This document shows, one piece after another, positions 1-8,656 of a DNA stretch of 64,000 nucleotides. The stretch comes from Paenibacillus aquistagni (GTDB lineage: Bacteria; Bacillota; Bacilli; Paenibacillales; Paenibacillaceae), in contig NZ_FXAZ01000005.1 of assembly GCF_900177815.1 (NCBI RefSeq), positions 356,881 through 420,880 of the forward strand. The letters run 5' to 3'. Every line of letters starts with the position of its first letter. Position 1 is the first letter of the stretch. The notes beneath the pieces are model-generated. The model had not been told where the DNA came from. It saw only the letters and a program-made list of their open reading frames with translations, and ran no database searches. The position numbers and the translations under genes are program-made.

Positions 1-1
1 A

Positions 2-208
2 TTGCAGCAGGGGCATTGCCGGCCTGTGCATGTCAAGCGTGCAAGCGGAGTTGGCGATGCTGCGAATATATTAAGAAGCAACTACTATGGATGGTTCAAG
101 CGTATAGAACGCGGCACCTATGCGCTAACGGACGGAGGCCTGCAGGCACTGGAGCATTATGCTGATGTGCTAAGCTCCTTGCCTGCTGCCATGCCTCCTG
201 CCGAGTAA
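2..208 (+). CDS. DUF2161-type protein, C-terminal end (partial)
   Basis: This is the last 68 codons of a gene whose 5' end lies outside the window; the frame is open to the window edge, so any start seen here is not the true one. The visible part has a small winged-helix-like tail, with 'ILRSNYYGWFKRIERGTYAL' followed by a short helix. It resembles the C-terminus of DUF2161 proteins, a Firmicute family predicted to have a PD-(D/E)XK nuclease-like core. That core is not visible, so the assignment rests on the tail alone. It is convergent with the aminotransferase gene, with only 10 bases between the two stop codons. Confidence 0.55.
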   Translation: MQQGHCRPVHVKRASGVGDAANILRSNYYGWFKRIERGTYALTDGGLQALEHYADVLSSLPAAMPPAE

Positions 209-218
209 AGCCCTTTAT

Positions 219-1430
219 TTAACCTGCGTAGCGGCCGAGGAATTCCTCGACAGCCTCGCTCAAGCGATTCATGCCTTCATGGATGATCGTTGGCTCTGCA
301 AAAGAGTAGTTAAGACGCATCGTATTGCGCTTCGGCTTCTGCGCGAAGAAAGGTGCTCCAGGTACAAAGGCAACGCCTTTTTGCACGGAGCACTTCAGCA
401 GCGCTTCTGCATCAAGCCCCTCCGGAAGCTCCACCCAGAAGAACATCCCGCCCTGCGGCATGGACCACTTCGCTTCTTTGTAGCAGCGATCCTCTTGCAG
501 GTGCCCGGCCATCGTTTCCATTCGCTCGCGATAAATGTGAGATAGCTTCTCAATATGCTTATCGATGGAGAACGTCTCAGACACAAGAAGCTCACTTAGA
601 ATAAGCTGGTCAAGCACACTGGAATGCAGATCGCAAGCTTGCTTACCTCTAGCCATCATGGCAATAATCCGCTTATCTGCGACCACATATCCTGTGCGAA
701 GACCTGGGGCAACCGTCTTGCTGAACGTACTTGTATAAATGACAATGCGGTCCTCCCCCTTGCCCTCTAGCTTCGCAATATTAGGAACGGCTTCTCCGCT
801 AAACCGAAGATCGCCGTATGGGTCATCCTCAAGAATAAGCACATGATTCGCTTTGCATTGATCAAGCAGCGCTTGACGGCGCTCAACACTCCAGACCCTT
901 CCTGAAGGATTGCCGAAGGTCGGAACGACGTACACAAACTTCGGACGGTGCTGCTTCAGCTTCTGCTCAAGATCCTCTGGAATCATGCCTTGATCATCGC
1001 TTGCTACGCCGATTACATCCGCTCCATACAGCCTTAGCACCTGCAAGCATGCCAGATAGGTGGGATCTTCAACGAAGACGACATCTCCCGGGTTAATAAC
1101 CGCCTTCGCGAACAAATCCAGGGTCTGCTGTGAACCTGACGTAATCATAATGTCATCAAGCGATCCATGGATGCCGCGCACCCGGCTTAACCGTTCTAGC
1201 ACTCCTTCGCGCAAAGATACGACGCCTTCCGTCAATCCATATTGAAGCGCTTGTGGAGCTTGTGATAACACGCGATCAGAAGCTTCTCGAATATGTTCAA
1301 TTGGAAACCACTCTTCAGCAGGCAGCCCGCCTGCAAAAGAAATGATGGATTGCCCTTGTGTTAGCTTCAAAATATCACGGACAGCCGAGCTTTCAATCGA
1401 CTGTATGCGTGATGAGAACGAATATTGCAT
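219..1430 (-). CDS. PLP-dependent aminotransferase, class I/II (2-aminoadipate/MocR-core type)
   Basis: A 403-residue fold-type I aminotransferase. The PLP lysine lies in 'TSTFSKTVAPGLRTGY', and 'FVVPTFGNPSGRV'-like and 'EDDPYGDL' motifs are present. These are typical of the group containing 2-aminoadipate and aromatic/branched-chain transaminases, and of the C-terminal half of MocR regulators; no winged-helix DNA-binding domain precedes it here. An in-frame start 114 bases upstream exists, but the ATG at 1430 has a GGGGAG ribosome site at good spacing and matches the usual N-terminus ('MQYSFSSRIQ'). The gene stands alone and diverges from glpD. Cytosolic; the physiological amino-acid substrate cannot be told from sequence. 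Confidence 0.85.
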   Translation of the reverse strand: MQYSFSSRIQSIESSAVRDILKLTQGQSIISFAGGLPAEEWFPIEHIREASDRVLSQAPQALQYGLTEGVVSLREGVLERLSRVRGIHGSLDDIMITSGSQQTLDLFAKAVINPGDVVFVEDPTYLACLQVLRLYGADVIGVASDDQGMIPEDLEQKLKQHRPKFVYVVPTFGNPSGRVWSVERRQALLDQCKANHVLILEDDPYGDLRFSGEAVPNIAKLEGKGEDRIVIYTSTFSKTVAPGLRTGYVVADKRIIAMMARGKQACDLHSSVLDQLILSELLVSETFSIDKHIEKLSHIYRERMETMAGHLQEDRCYKEAKWSMPQGGMFFWVELPEGLDAEALLKCSVQKGVAFVPGAPFFAQKPKRNTMRLNYSFAEPTIIHEGMNRLSEAVEEFLGRYAG

Positions 1431-1684
1431 GATAGAACTCCCCTTTCCATTTCCAAGATCATACACCCAAATCGAGATTGCTGGCAACGGACTTCTTAGG
1501 CCGCAATCGTGATATTTGTTACATGTAAGCGCATACAACTTCATATTATGTTCATAGTCTAACTTTTCATAAGTAATCTCGTTTTATGGTTCGCTCGAAC
1601 TGAAATTTACCGTGTGTGTTCTGAGAGTTTATTATCACTCTTTCGATGGATTTATCACATCATGTATATAAGGAGGGAAAGCAT

Positions 1685-3352
1685 ATGTCCTTCTCTGCAT
1701 GGGATCGCAGTCAATGGCTCAAGCAAGCGGCTGTCAAAATGCCTGATCTCGTCGTGATTGGCGGTGGTGTTACCGGAGCTGGCATTGCTTTAGATGCTGC
1801 GCTTAGAGGGATGAAGGTGCTTGTGGTAGACATGCAGGATTTTGCTGCAGGAACGAGCAGCAGATCGACAAAGCTCATTCACGGCGGCCTTCGTTATTTG
1901 CAGCAGGGCGATCTTAAGCTTGTTCGAGAGGTAGGACGTGAACGCGCCATCGTGCACCGCAATGCCTCTCATCTTGTTCGGGCTGAACCCATGCTTATCC
2001 CTATTCGCAAGGGCAGTGCTCATAATAAACTTGCGATATCGCTTGCGTTATATGTGTATGATCGATTAGCCCAAGTCCCAAAGACGGAACGACGAACGAT
2101 CCTTACTCCTGAGGAAACCCTGCAGCGTGAGCCGCTGCTCGCTCGAGATCATCTCGTTGGCGCAGGATCGTATTATGAATATCGAACAGACGATGCCCGC
2201 TTAACCATTAGCCTGTTGAAGACAGCCGTGGAGCACGGTGCAAGAGCGATCAATTATGCACAGGTCGAGCGCTTCCAATATGATCAGGAGCGGATCAGCG
2301 GTGTAGTGATCAAGGATCTGCTTACCGAGGAATATTACCGGATACGGGCGCGGGCAGTCGTTAATGCTTCTGGTCCCTGGGTAGACCGTCTGCGTGCGCT
2401 TGAATCGACAAAGCCAAGCAAGCGGCTGCTGCTGTCCAAGGGAATTCATCTTGTTTTTCCTTACGCGAAGCTTCCTATTAAGCAGGCCATCTATGCAGAA
2501 GGCAAAGATGGCAGAATGATATTTGCCATTCCACGCGGGAACATTACCTATGTAGGAACAACAGATACGGTTTACACCGAGCAGCAGCTTAAAGAGCCGC
2601 CTATGACCCTCGAAGATCGCCATTACTTGCTGGAAGCGGTCAATCATATTTTCCCGAAAGTTCGCCTTACTTCCTCCGACATTCTGAGCGGCTGGGCTGG
2701 ACTTCGTCCTCTTATCTATGAAGAAGGCAAATCTCCGTCAGAGTGCTCGCGCAAAGATGAGATCTTTGTCTCAACTAGTGGACTTATCTCTATTGCCGGC
2801 GGGAAGCTGACGGGGTATCGCAAGATGGCAGAGCGAATCGTGGATCGAGTCGCAAAAATACTGTACCGCAAGACTGGAAAAGTGTATTCCTCAAGCTCCA
2901 CTCTCCATACCCCGTTATCTGGCGCTGTGCAGGGAGCAGTAGATGATTATGTGAGATCCTGCAACAAGGAGCTTCCTCCGAATATTTCCACTGCTGTTTA
3001 TGCTTCTTGGGTAGAGCGATATGGCTCTCATGCTGAACAACTGGTGCAATGGACAGAAGAGTATGCAATAAAAGCAGCATCTTCAAAACGTCCTGAGCCA
3101 AGCCATCTTGCCCTTGAGTCGCTAGCGGAGCTGCATTACACCATCTATCACGAGATGGCCGTCACTCCTTCTGACTTCATCATACGCAGAACTGGACTTG
3201 TCCCCTTCAACATTGAGCATGCAAAACAGCTCATACATGGTGTATCATCAGAAATGGCTGCCATGCTGTCATGGAGCATGAAGCAGACAGAAGCATATCG
3301 CTTAGAGGCCGAAGCCGCTGTTCAGCGAGCAACGACATTTGAATCTGTGTAA
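1685..3352 (+). CDS. glpD: aerobic glycerol-3-phosphate dehydrogenase
   Basis: A 555-residue FAD-dependent enzyme that oxidises sn-glycerol 3-phosphate to dihydroxyacetone phosphate and passes electrons to menaquinone at the membrane. It has an N-terminal dinucleotide-binding motif ('VVIGGGVTGAGIALDAALRG', about residue 22) and the family motif 'GTSSRSTKLIHGGLRYL' about 35 residues later; the length matches Bacillus GlpD. The ATG at 1685 is preceded by AAGGAGG at ideal spacing; an earlier in-frame codon at 1646 has no such site. glpK follows 79 bases downstream with its own ribosome site, so the two probably form a glycerol-use operon. A short AGAGT/ACTCT hairpin precedes the gene, but GlpP-type antitermination cannot be claimed from it. 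Confidence 0.95.
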   Translation: MSFSAWDRSQWLKQAAVKMPDLVVIGGGVTGAGIALDAALRGMKVLVVDMQDFAAGTSSRSTKLIHGGLRYLQQGDLKLVREVGRERAIVHRNASHLVRAEPMLIPIRKGSAHNKLAISLALYVYDRLAQVPKTERRTILTPEETLQREPLLARDHLVGAGSYYEYRTDDARLTISLLKTAVEHGARAINYAQVERFQYDQERISGVVIKDLLTEEYYRIRARAVVNASGPWVDRLRALESTKPSKRLLLSKGIHLVFPYAKLPIKQAIYAEGKDGRMIFAIPRGNITYVGTTDTVYTEQQLKEPPMTLEDRHYLLEAVNHIFPKVRLTSSDILSGWAGLRPLIYEEGKSPSECSRKDEIFVSTSGLISIAGGKLTGYRKMAERIVDRVAKILYRKTGKVYSSSSTLHTPLSGAVQGAVDDYVRSCNKELPPNISTAVYASWVERYGSHAEQLVQWTEEYAIKAASSKRPEPSHLALESLAELHYTIYHEMAVTPSDFIIRRTGLVPFNIEHAKQLIHGVSSEMAAMLSWSMKQTEAYRLEAEAAVQRATTFESV

Positions 3353-3431
3353 TCAATTGATGTTGTAAAGCAGGCAGGACGAACCCCAATCGTCCTCCTC
3401 CTTTGCATATATAAAGGAGGAAGCATGATAG

Positions 3432-4919
3432 ATGAGCACTTATATCCTAGCATTAGATCAGGGAACAACCAGTTCGCGAGCAGCACTTGTGGACAAGTCA
3501 GGCTCAATTCGGCATATGGCCCAATACGAAATTACGCAGTACTACCCTGAAGCGGGTTGGGTCGAACATGATCCCATGGAGCTTATCGCCACGCTGAATC
3601 AAGCGATTCAAGACTGCTTGGAGCAAGCAAACATAGATGCTGCAGAGATTGCTGCTATTGGAATTACCAATCAGCGAGAAACGACAATTCTATGGGATAA
3701 AGAAACGGGACAGCCGCTCGGGAGAGCCATTGTCTGGCAGTCAAGACAATCCCAATCCATCTGTACGGAGCTAAAGGCGAATGGGCATGAGCCCCTCTTC
3801 CGAGATCACACAGGACTGCTGCTTGATCCCTATTTCTCAGGCACTAAAGTGAAATGGCTGCTGGATCATCATGAAGGGGCGCGTGAGAAGGCTCGGCAGG
3901 GGAAGATTATGTTCGGTACGGTCGACACCTGGATTATCTGGCATTTGACGAATGGACAGCAGCATATCACGGATCGCTCCAACGCCTCGCGGACCTTAAT
4001 GTACAATATTCACACTCATGCATGGGATGATGAACTGCTTCGGCTACTGGACGTGCCTGCTCAGATGCTGCCAGCGATTAGAGGCAATGCGGATCTTATC
4101 GGCAGCGTGCAGAAGCATCCGCTTCTTATAGATGGAACACCGATTACCGGAATAGCTGGTGATCAGCAAGCTGCATTGTTCGGTCAAGCTTGCTTTCAAT
4201 CCGGCATGGCCAAAAATACATATGGCACAGGATGCTTTCTGCTTATGAACACTGGGTCAACCGCCGTCGCCTCCCAGCACGGGCTGTTAACCTCGGTAGG
4301 CTGGGAACTAAGCGGACAGATCACTTATGTGCTCGAAGGAAGCATATTTATCGCAGGCTCCGCCGTACAGTGGCTAAGAGACGGGCTAAAGATCATTCAA
4401 TCCGCTGAGGATACGAACGAAGCAGCCGCCTCGCTCCCATCCTCAGAAGGGGTGTATGTGGTGCCTGCCTTTGTCGGTCTAGGAGCGCCTTATTGGGAGA
4501 GTGAAGTCAGAGGAGCCATCTTTGGCCTTACAAGAGGAAGCGAGCGCAATCACTTGATACGTGGTGTTCTTGAATCGATTGCCTATCAGACACGTGACGT
4601 ATTGACAGCCATGGAGGCAGATGCGGGGATAACGCTGCACACCTTGAGAGTAGACGGCGGTGCTACAGCCAATCCCTTTTTGATGCAGTTCCAAAGCGAT
4701 ATTCTGCATGTCCCAGTACAGCGTGCCGCACAGCATGAAACCACCGTACTAGGAGCGGCTTATTTTGCTGGCCTGGGCGCAGGCTTCTGGAAGGATCGCG
4801 ATGAGTTGGCTCAATACTGGCAGTCCAGCCAAGACTATCATCCCCAGATGGACGATCAGCGTCGTCAATCCTTGTATGAGGGATGGAAGCGTGCCGTTCA
4901 CGCGGCAATGTCATTCTAG
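3432..4919 (+). CDS. glpK: glycerol kinase
   Basis: A 495-residue FGGY-family kinase that phosphorylates glycerol with ATP to sn-glycerol 3-phosphate, the substrate of the upstream glpD product. Seen in the sequence: '[14 protein letters not shown]' at the N-terminus (phosphate 1 loop), '[17 protein letters not shown]' near residue 80, '[12 protein letters not shown]', '[13 protein letters not shown]', and '[20 protein letters not shown]' near residue 400 (adenosine region). The length equals that of typical bacterial GlpK. The ATG at 3432 follows AAAGGAGG. No glycerol facilitator gene (glpF) is present beside it, which differs from the glpFK pair of Bacillus subtilis. A strong terminator lies about 90 bases after the stop codon. 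Confidence 0.96.
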   Translation: MSTYILALDQGTTSSRAALVDKSGSIRHMAQYEITQYYPEAGWVEHDPMELIATLNQAIQDCLEQANIDAAEIAAIGITNQRETTILWDKETGQPLGRAIVWQSRQSQSICTELKANGHEPLFRDHTGLLLDPYFSGTKVKWLLDHHEGAREKARQGKIMFGTVDTWIIWHLTNGQQHITDRSNASRTLMYNIHTHAWDDELLRLLDVPAQMLPAIRGNADLIGSVQKHPLLIDGTPITGIAGDQQAALFGQACFQSGMAKNTYGTGCFLLMNTGSTAVASQHGLLTSVGWELSGQITYVLEGSIFIAGSAVQWLRDGLKIIQSAEDTNEAAASLPSSEGVYVVPAFVGLGAPYWESEVRGAIFGLTRGSERNHLIRGVLESIAYQTRDVLTAMEADAGITLHTLRVDGGATANPFLMQFQSDILHVPVQRAAQHETTVLGAAYFAGLGAGFWKDRDELAQYWQSSQDYHPQMDDQRRQSLYEGWKRAVHAAMSF

Positions 4920-5007
4920 TAGCATTGTCCTATTTCTTATAATTAGCTCTGCTAGAACGGAGCCGTTAAGATGTATGGTCGCCATTCCCTACCTGCCCCC
5001 TCTTCAT

Positions 5008-5050
5008 AAAGACCTTGATCTCCTCTGCATGTGGACATCAAGGTCTTTTC
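5008..5050 (+). terminator. rho-independent terminator after glpK
   Basis: Perfect inverted repeat AAAGACCTTGAT (5008-5019) with ATCAAGGTCTTT (5037-5048), a 17-base loop and a T-run at the 3' end. It lies about 90 bases after glpK and would end the glpD-glpK transcript. Confidence 0.85.
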
Positions 5051-5279
5051 GCATGTACAGAGCATGCTAACACCATCTGCAACGATATGTAACGGACGGC
5101 ATTATAGCTTTGAAGAAATAATGGTCCGATCAGCCTCATCCACTGCAGCTTTTGACTGCTGTTCATTTCCAACCTTTCCAACCTTACAGCCCTCCGAACA
5201 AGACAAGTGGATGCAATCTATCCGAACAATTCACCATCTCTATTTTTGTTATATTTGGATTATGCTTACATTATCTAAT

Positions 5280-5307
5280 TATGAATATTTCCGAGGAAAT
5301 ATTCATA
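5280..5307. promoter_or_regulatory. 28-bp near-perfect palindrome in a gene-poor stretch
   Basis: TATGAATATTTCC at 5280-5292 is mirrored exactly at 5295-5307 around a 2-base centre, giving 13-bp arms. It is AT-rich and has no T-run, so it looks like a protein-binding operator rather than a terminator. It sits in the 577-base stretch 5051-5627, which holds no convincing gene. That stretch also contains a 7-bp inverted repeat (AGCGGTT at 5480, AACCGCT at 5501) and a tandem ATGATAGA repeat just before the next gene. The cognate regulator is unknown. Confidence 0.45.
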
Positions 5308-5627
5308 TTCATGCATCACTTTTTCCCGTTAGGATACACGATTATGAACGAACCTCTAACAAATATGCTCTCCTAATATACGTCATTAGCGTATACGCGA
5401 ATAACTCTACTTTTTGCTGATGTACCGCGAATTCCTCCTTTGTGTTCTCTCCTTACTCCCTCCTATGTCCTAAGGAGCAAGCGGTTATTGCTTGATTAGG
5501 AACCGCTGCGCTATGACTATCTGCGACCTTCGACCTTTTGTCACGTCTTGACAGCCATGATAGAATGATAGAATGATTTGAAGACCGAGTCGCAACAAGA
5601 CCGACTCTATGTTTTGAGGTGATTGAT

Positions 5628-6038
5628 ATGCAGCCTTCTTTGGAGCCACAGCCATCTGACGTACCGCGTTCCCGAACGAAGGATAAAAAAGCTAGTCCGC
5701 TATGGTTTTTGCTATTCTGGATTGTGATGATTGGGGTCGGCGTTGCCGCAACCTATTTCTATAGCCAGCATATGAAAGCAAACATGATCAAGCAATTGGA
5801 AACACAGACCGCTCAGCAGATTGCAGCGGTGCAACAAAGCTACGAGGAACAATTAAAGCAGATGAATTCGAAGCTTGATGAGATGCAGAGCAAGATTCAA
5901 TCCTTTAACGAACTGCTCACCTTCACCAAGGACAACGCATCCAACAAGACCGACAACAGCAACAAGCTGTACACACAGCTCAATGATGTGAAGAAGCAAT
6001 TGGATGAGCTAAAGAAGAAGATGGACTTGTTGAAGTAA
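5628..6038 (+). CDS. small membrane-anchored coiled-coil protein, unknown function
   Basis: A 136-residue protein not matched to a named family. Residues 1-24 are polar and basic, residues 25-43 form one hydrophobic segment ('PLWFLLFWIVMIGVGVAATYF'-like), and the rest is a Gln/Lys/Glu-rich helix with heptad spacing, ending in 'LDELKKKMDLLK'. By the positive-inside rule the coiled coil would lie outside the membrane. The ATG at 5628 is used because GAGGTG sits 6 bases before it; a GTG 9 bases earlier overlaps that site. The stop is 13 bases before the next gene, so the two are probably co-transcribed and may act together at the envelope. That partnership is inferred from spacing only. Confidence 0.75.
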   Translation: MQPSLEPQPSDVPRSRTKDKKASPLWFLLFWIVMIGVGVAATYFYSQHMKANMIKQLETQTAQQIAAVQQSYEEQLKQMNSKLDEMQSKIQSFNELLTFTKDNASNKTDNSNKLYTQLNDVKKQLDELKKKMDLLK

Positions 6039-6051
6039 GGAGGTTCTTTGA

Positions 6052-7113
6052 TTGAATATCAAGCAGGTAAATCGCACCTTTATGATGATCATCGCCCCCT
6101 TCTTCGGCATGCTGCTATGGATGCTGATTTCGACTCTCACGATCCAATTGAGTGACTCGGCCATAAAGCTTCCTGATCTCCAAGTCTGGAATGATAAAAA
6201 CTCACAAATTATGCAAGGACTGGATGATGCAGGCTCAACTGTTCATTTTACTGTGGACACAATCGAGAAGAGCTCGAAGCTGTATAATCAGATTACGGAT
6301 GTAACAAGCAGCATCGTTCAGACTGCTTCTGCGCAAGCCAAGCGACCGGAGACCATATACAACCGCCGTATTACATCCAAGCTTGGGACTCCCATGGATA
6401 CTGTACATAGCGACAAGATTACGGCAGAGCTGTATCGCATTCATCAAAGCACTTATTCCGGTTATGCATTGAAGGTCAAGCTCAAAGATCCCCAAGCGAT
6501 GAAGATGACACTGGGCAAGGATAAGGCTGGCGGCTCAGAGACCACCATGCAGGCGGTCAAGCGCTACGGAGCCGTTGCTGGAGTTAATGCAGGCGGATTC
6601 GCCGACGGTAGCGGCAAGCGCTACCCCTTAAGCACTACGATGCTCAATGGCAGCTATGTGGGTGGATTCGAGGCAAGCTACAAGGATCTCACCTTTGTTG
6701 GATTAGACAAGAAGGGTGGATTGATCGGAGGCAAGTTCCACAGCCAGGCTCAGCTCGACGCACTGTCTCCTTCATTCGGCGCAACCTTCGTGCCCCAGCT
6801 GCTCAGCCGCGGAATCAAGCTGACGATACCGGAGAAATGGAGCAAATCGCCGCTGCGCGCACCACGCACGGTCGTTGGTAATTATAAGGATGATCAGCTG
6901 TTGTTCATGGTGATCGATGGCTACAACGAAAGCGGTAGCTCAGGAGCTACCTTGGCTGAGCTGCAGCAGAAGATGATCAATCTGGGCATACAGGATGCAT
7001 ATAATATGGACGGTGGCGGCTCCTCTTCCTTGATCTTCAAAGGAAAAGTAATAAATTCGCCTTCAGATGGCCAGCTGCGCCCGCTGCCCACGCACTTCCT
7101 CTTTTTCAAATAA
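6052..7113 (+). CDS. phosphodiester glycosidase-domain protein (NAGPA family), exported
   Basis: A 353-residue protein with one N-terminal hydrophobic segment (about residues 9-31), so it is exported or membrane-anchored. The C-terminal ~220 residues are a NAGPA/phosphodiester glycosidase domain (formerly DUF2233). Family signatures are 'AVAGVNAGGFADGSG', 'RAPRTVVGNYKDDQLLFMVIDG' and 'DAYNMDGGGSSSLIFKGKV' near the C-terminus. Such proteins hydrolyse GlcNAc-1-phosphodiester or related bonds and are often linked to exopolysaccharide or teichoic acid metabolism; the substrate here is unknown. The start is TTG at 6052, placed by TAAGGAGG 8 bases upstream. It follows the coiled-coil membrane protein by 13 bases, probably as one operon. 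Confidence 0.85.
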   Translation: MNIKQVNRTFMMIIAPFFGMLLWMLISTLTIQLSDSAIKLPDLQVWNDKNSQIMQGLDDAGSTVHFTVDTIEKSSKLYNQITDVTSSIVQTASAQAKRPETIYNRRITSKLGTPMDTVHSDKITAELYRIHQSTYSGYALKVKLKDPQAMKMTLGKDKAGGSETTMQAVKRYGAVAGVNAGGFADGSGKRYPLSTTMLNGSYVGGFEASYKDLTFVGLDKKGGLIGGKFHSQAQLDALSPSFGATFVPQLLSRGIKLTIPEKWSKSPLRAPRTVVGNYKDDQLLFMVIDGYNESGSSGATLAELQQKMINLGIQDAYNMDGGGSSSLIFKGKVINSPSDGQLRPLPTHFLFFK

Positions 7114-7193
7114 TCGCATTCCTTCATTAGAATGTATTTCCTTTTTGGAATGTTTTGGTTATAATGTAGGGAGTCTAGTTGGAGGTGTGCAGC

Positions 7194-7292
7194 ATGTCCT
7201 TGACATTCTGGATTATTATGCTCGTCCTCGTTATGTTCCTCACAGCCATTCTTACATCTGGCTACAATGAGGACAAGACTAAGGGCCTATAA
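7194..7292 (+). CDS. 32-residue single-pass membrane peptide
   Basis: A short ORF with a very good ribosome site (GGAGGTG ahead of ATG 7194). It encodes 'MSLTFWIIMLVLVMFLTAIL', then a short polar tail ending 'NEDKTKGL'. Residues 4-22 form one membrane helix. A TATAAT box lies at 7160-7165 with a poor -35, and a clear terminator follows the stop by 8 bases, so it looks like a complete monocistronic unit. No family is recognised. The tight fit of promoter, ribosome site, ORF and terminator is the case for its being real. Confidence 0.6.
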   Translation: MSLTFWIIMLVLVMFLTAILTSGYNEDKTKGL

Positions 7293-7299
7293 TGGACGG

Positions 7300-7337
7300 A
7301 AGAAGACTTCTTGCTTATGCAGGGGGTCTTCTTTTTT
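7300..7337 (+). terminator. rho-independent terminator after the 32-residue peptide gene
   Basis: AAGAAGAC at 7300-7307 pairs with GTCTTCTT at 7326-7333, followed by a T-run to 7337. Confidence 0.75.
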
Positions 7338-7447
7338 GCGGATCGTGATCCGCTTGCTGCTGTATACGAAAATTGGCCTGCAGCTATCCTCTCCCGAGAG
7401 AAAAGAGCCTGCAGACCAGTGGAGTCATGCCTTATGAATAATGCCTA

Positions 7448-7696
7448 TTATCTTACCAGATGCACCATATCATTCATGCATTGATTGCATATGTATCGTT
7501 CTTTGAATTCTGCAACTTCATCCATCGAACCGCAGAATACACATTTTGGACGATAACGCTCTAGAATAATATGGTCGCCTTGTACCAATATTTCGACAGG
7601 ATCCCCTTCATTCATCTGATAACGCTTTCTGAGCGACTTCGGAAGAACAATGCGTCCTAATTGGTCTACTTTACGGACAACACCGGCAGGTTTCAT
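7448..7696 (-). CDS. AbrB/SpoVT-type transcriptional regulator with four C-terminal cysteines
   Basis: An 82-residue protein. Residues 1-47 form a swapped-hairpin AbrB DNA-binding domain ('GVVRKVDQLGRIVLPKSLRKRY', then 'GDPVEILVQGDHIIL'), as in AbrB, Abh and SpoVT transition-state regulators. The tail differs from Bacillus AbrB: C52-x2-C55 and C70-x2-C73 form a probable zinc-binding knuckle. The start is the ATG at 7696, with AGAGAGG 8 bases upstream; a GTG at 7705 overlaps that site. It stands alone between a terminator and trmL. Expected to bind AT-rich promoters as a dimer or tetramer; its targets cannot be read from this window. Confidence 0.85.
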   Translation of the reverse strand: MKPAGVVRKVDQLGRIVLPKSLRKRYQMNEGDPVEILVQGDHIILERYRPKCVFCGSMDEVAEFKERYICNQCMNDMVHLVR

Positions 7697-7886
7697 CAGT
7701 AACACCTCTCTTTATATGTTCTATCTCATGCTTACCCTAGATAACACTGCCTGAATAACTTCGATAAAAATTAGGAGATTCCTGCTGAAAAATGTCAATT
7801 GCTGAAATTTAATATTCGATAGAGCTAAATATTAGAAATCATTATTTATTGACCCCCATACAATTAAATGGAGTTTTCATGTCTCA

Positions 7887-8351
7887 TCAAGACAGTTCAG
7901 GAAAACCAAGCTGCCTTAGCGCTTCATATACGACAATCGCAGCAGAGTTGGACAGATTCAACGATCTCACCTTGTCACTCATCGGCATTTTGATGCAGGT
8001 CTCTCGATTCGCTTCGATCAGCTCAATGGGCAGACCTTTGGTCTCTTTTCCGAATACGAAGAAATCCCCATCTTGATACGCAAAATCAGCATAGTACTTA
8101 TCCGCCTTTGTCGTCGCATAGAAGAAGCGCGCTCCTGCATACTTCTCCTTTACTTCCTCAAAGGAATCATGGTATTCAATCTGTACCGCGTACCAGTAAT
8201 CAAGCCCCGCGCGCTTCAATGTGCGATCATCCGTGTTGAACCCAAGCGGTCGAACAAGATGAAGATGGATCCCTGTCGCTGCGCATGTTCTCGCAATATT
8301 ACCTGTGTTCGCTGGAATTTCAGGCTCGACCAGCACGATGTGTAAAGCCAT
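7887..8351 (-). CDS. trmL: tRNA (cytidine/uridine-34 2'-O)-methyltransferase
   Basis: A 154-residue SPOUT-class methyltransferase that uses S-adenosylmethionine to 2'-O-methylate the wobble base of tRNA-Leu isoacceptors. Motifs seen: 'LVEPEIPANTGNIARTCAATG' at the N-terminus, 'LHLVRPLGF', 'FFVFGKETKGLP', and the C-terminal knot 'RSLNLSNSAAIVVYEALRQ'. The length is normal for TrmL (about 155-160 residues), which is almost only the SPOUT domain. The ATG at 8351 follows a GAGGTGAG ribosome site. Monocistronic; it diverges from the ABC exporter across 305 bases that show no other gene. Confidence 0.93.
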   Translation of the reverse strand: MALHIVLVEPEIPANTGNIARTCAATGIHLHLVRPLGFNTDDRTLKRAGLDYWYAVQIEYHDSFEEVKEKYAGARFFYATTKADKYYADFAYQDGDFFVFGKETKGLPIELIEANRETCIKMPMSDKVRSLNLSNSAAIVVYEALRQLGFPELS

Positions 8352-8656
8352 GTTATGCTCACCTCACAATTATTCCTATCTATTATACACGATTTTGAGT
8401 GAGACGAGTCGAAGGCACACTGCTGCAATTGATGCGCAAAGCTTATACATGTCGCGTCATTCAGCAGCATCAATGTTATCTATAACATTCGTATATATTT
8501 TAACATGACTTCCACATTCCTCAGCATGAAATCTGTGTACATCTTTAGACGGATGGAAATATCGGCTTATCGTTCGATGTTCATGTTAACGCTATCATGA
8601 TAATATACCAATATATTCATACGACATATACATAAATGAGAACAGGAGTTGTAGAG

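Noticed and set aside
1621..1684. GlpP-dependent antiterminator before glpD
   Set aside because: Only a 5-bp stem without a T-run is present, so an antitermination leader cannot be supported.
5031..5420. 129-codon open frame after glpK
   Set aside because: It starts inside the glpK terminator, has no ribosome site, and has an atypical Cys/His/Ser-rich composition.
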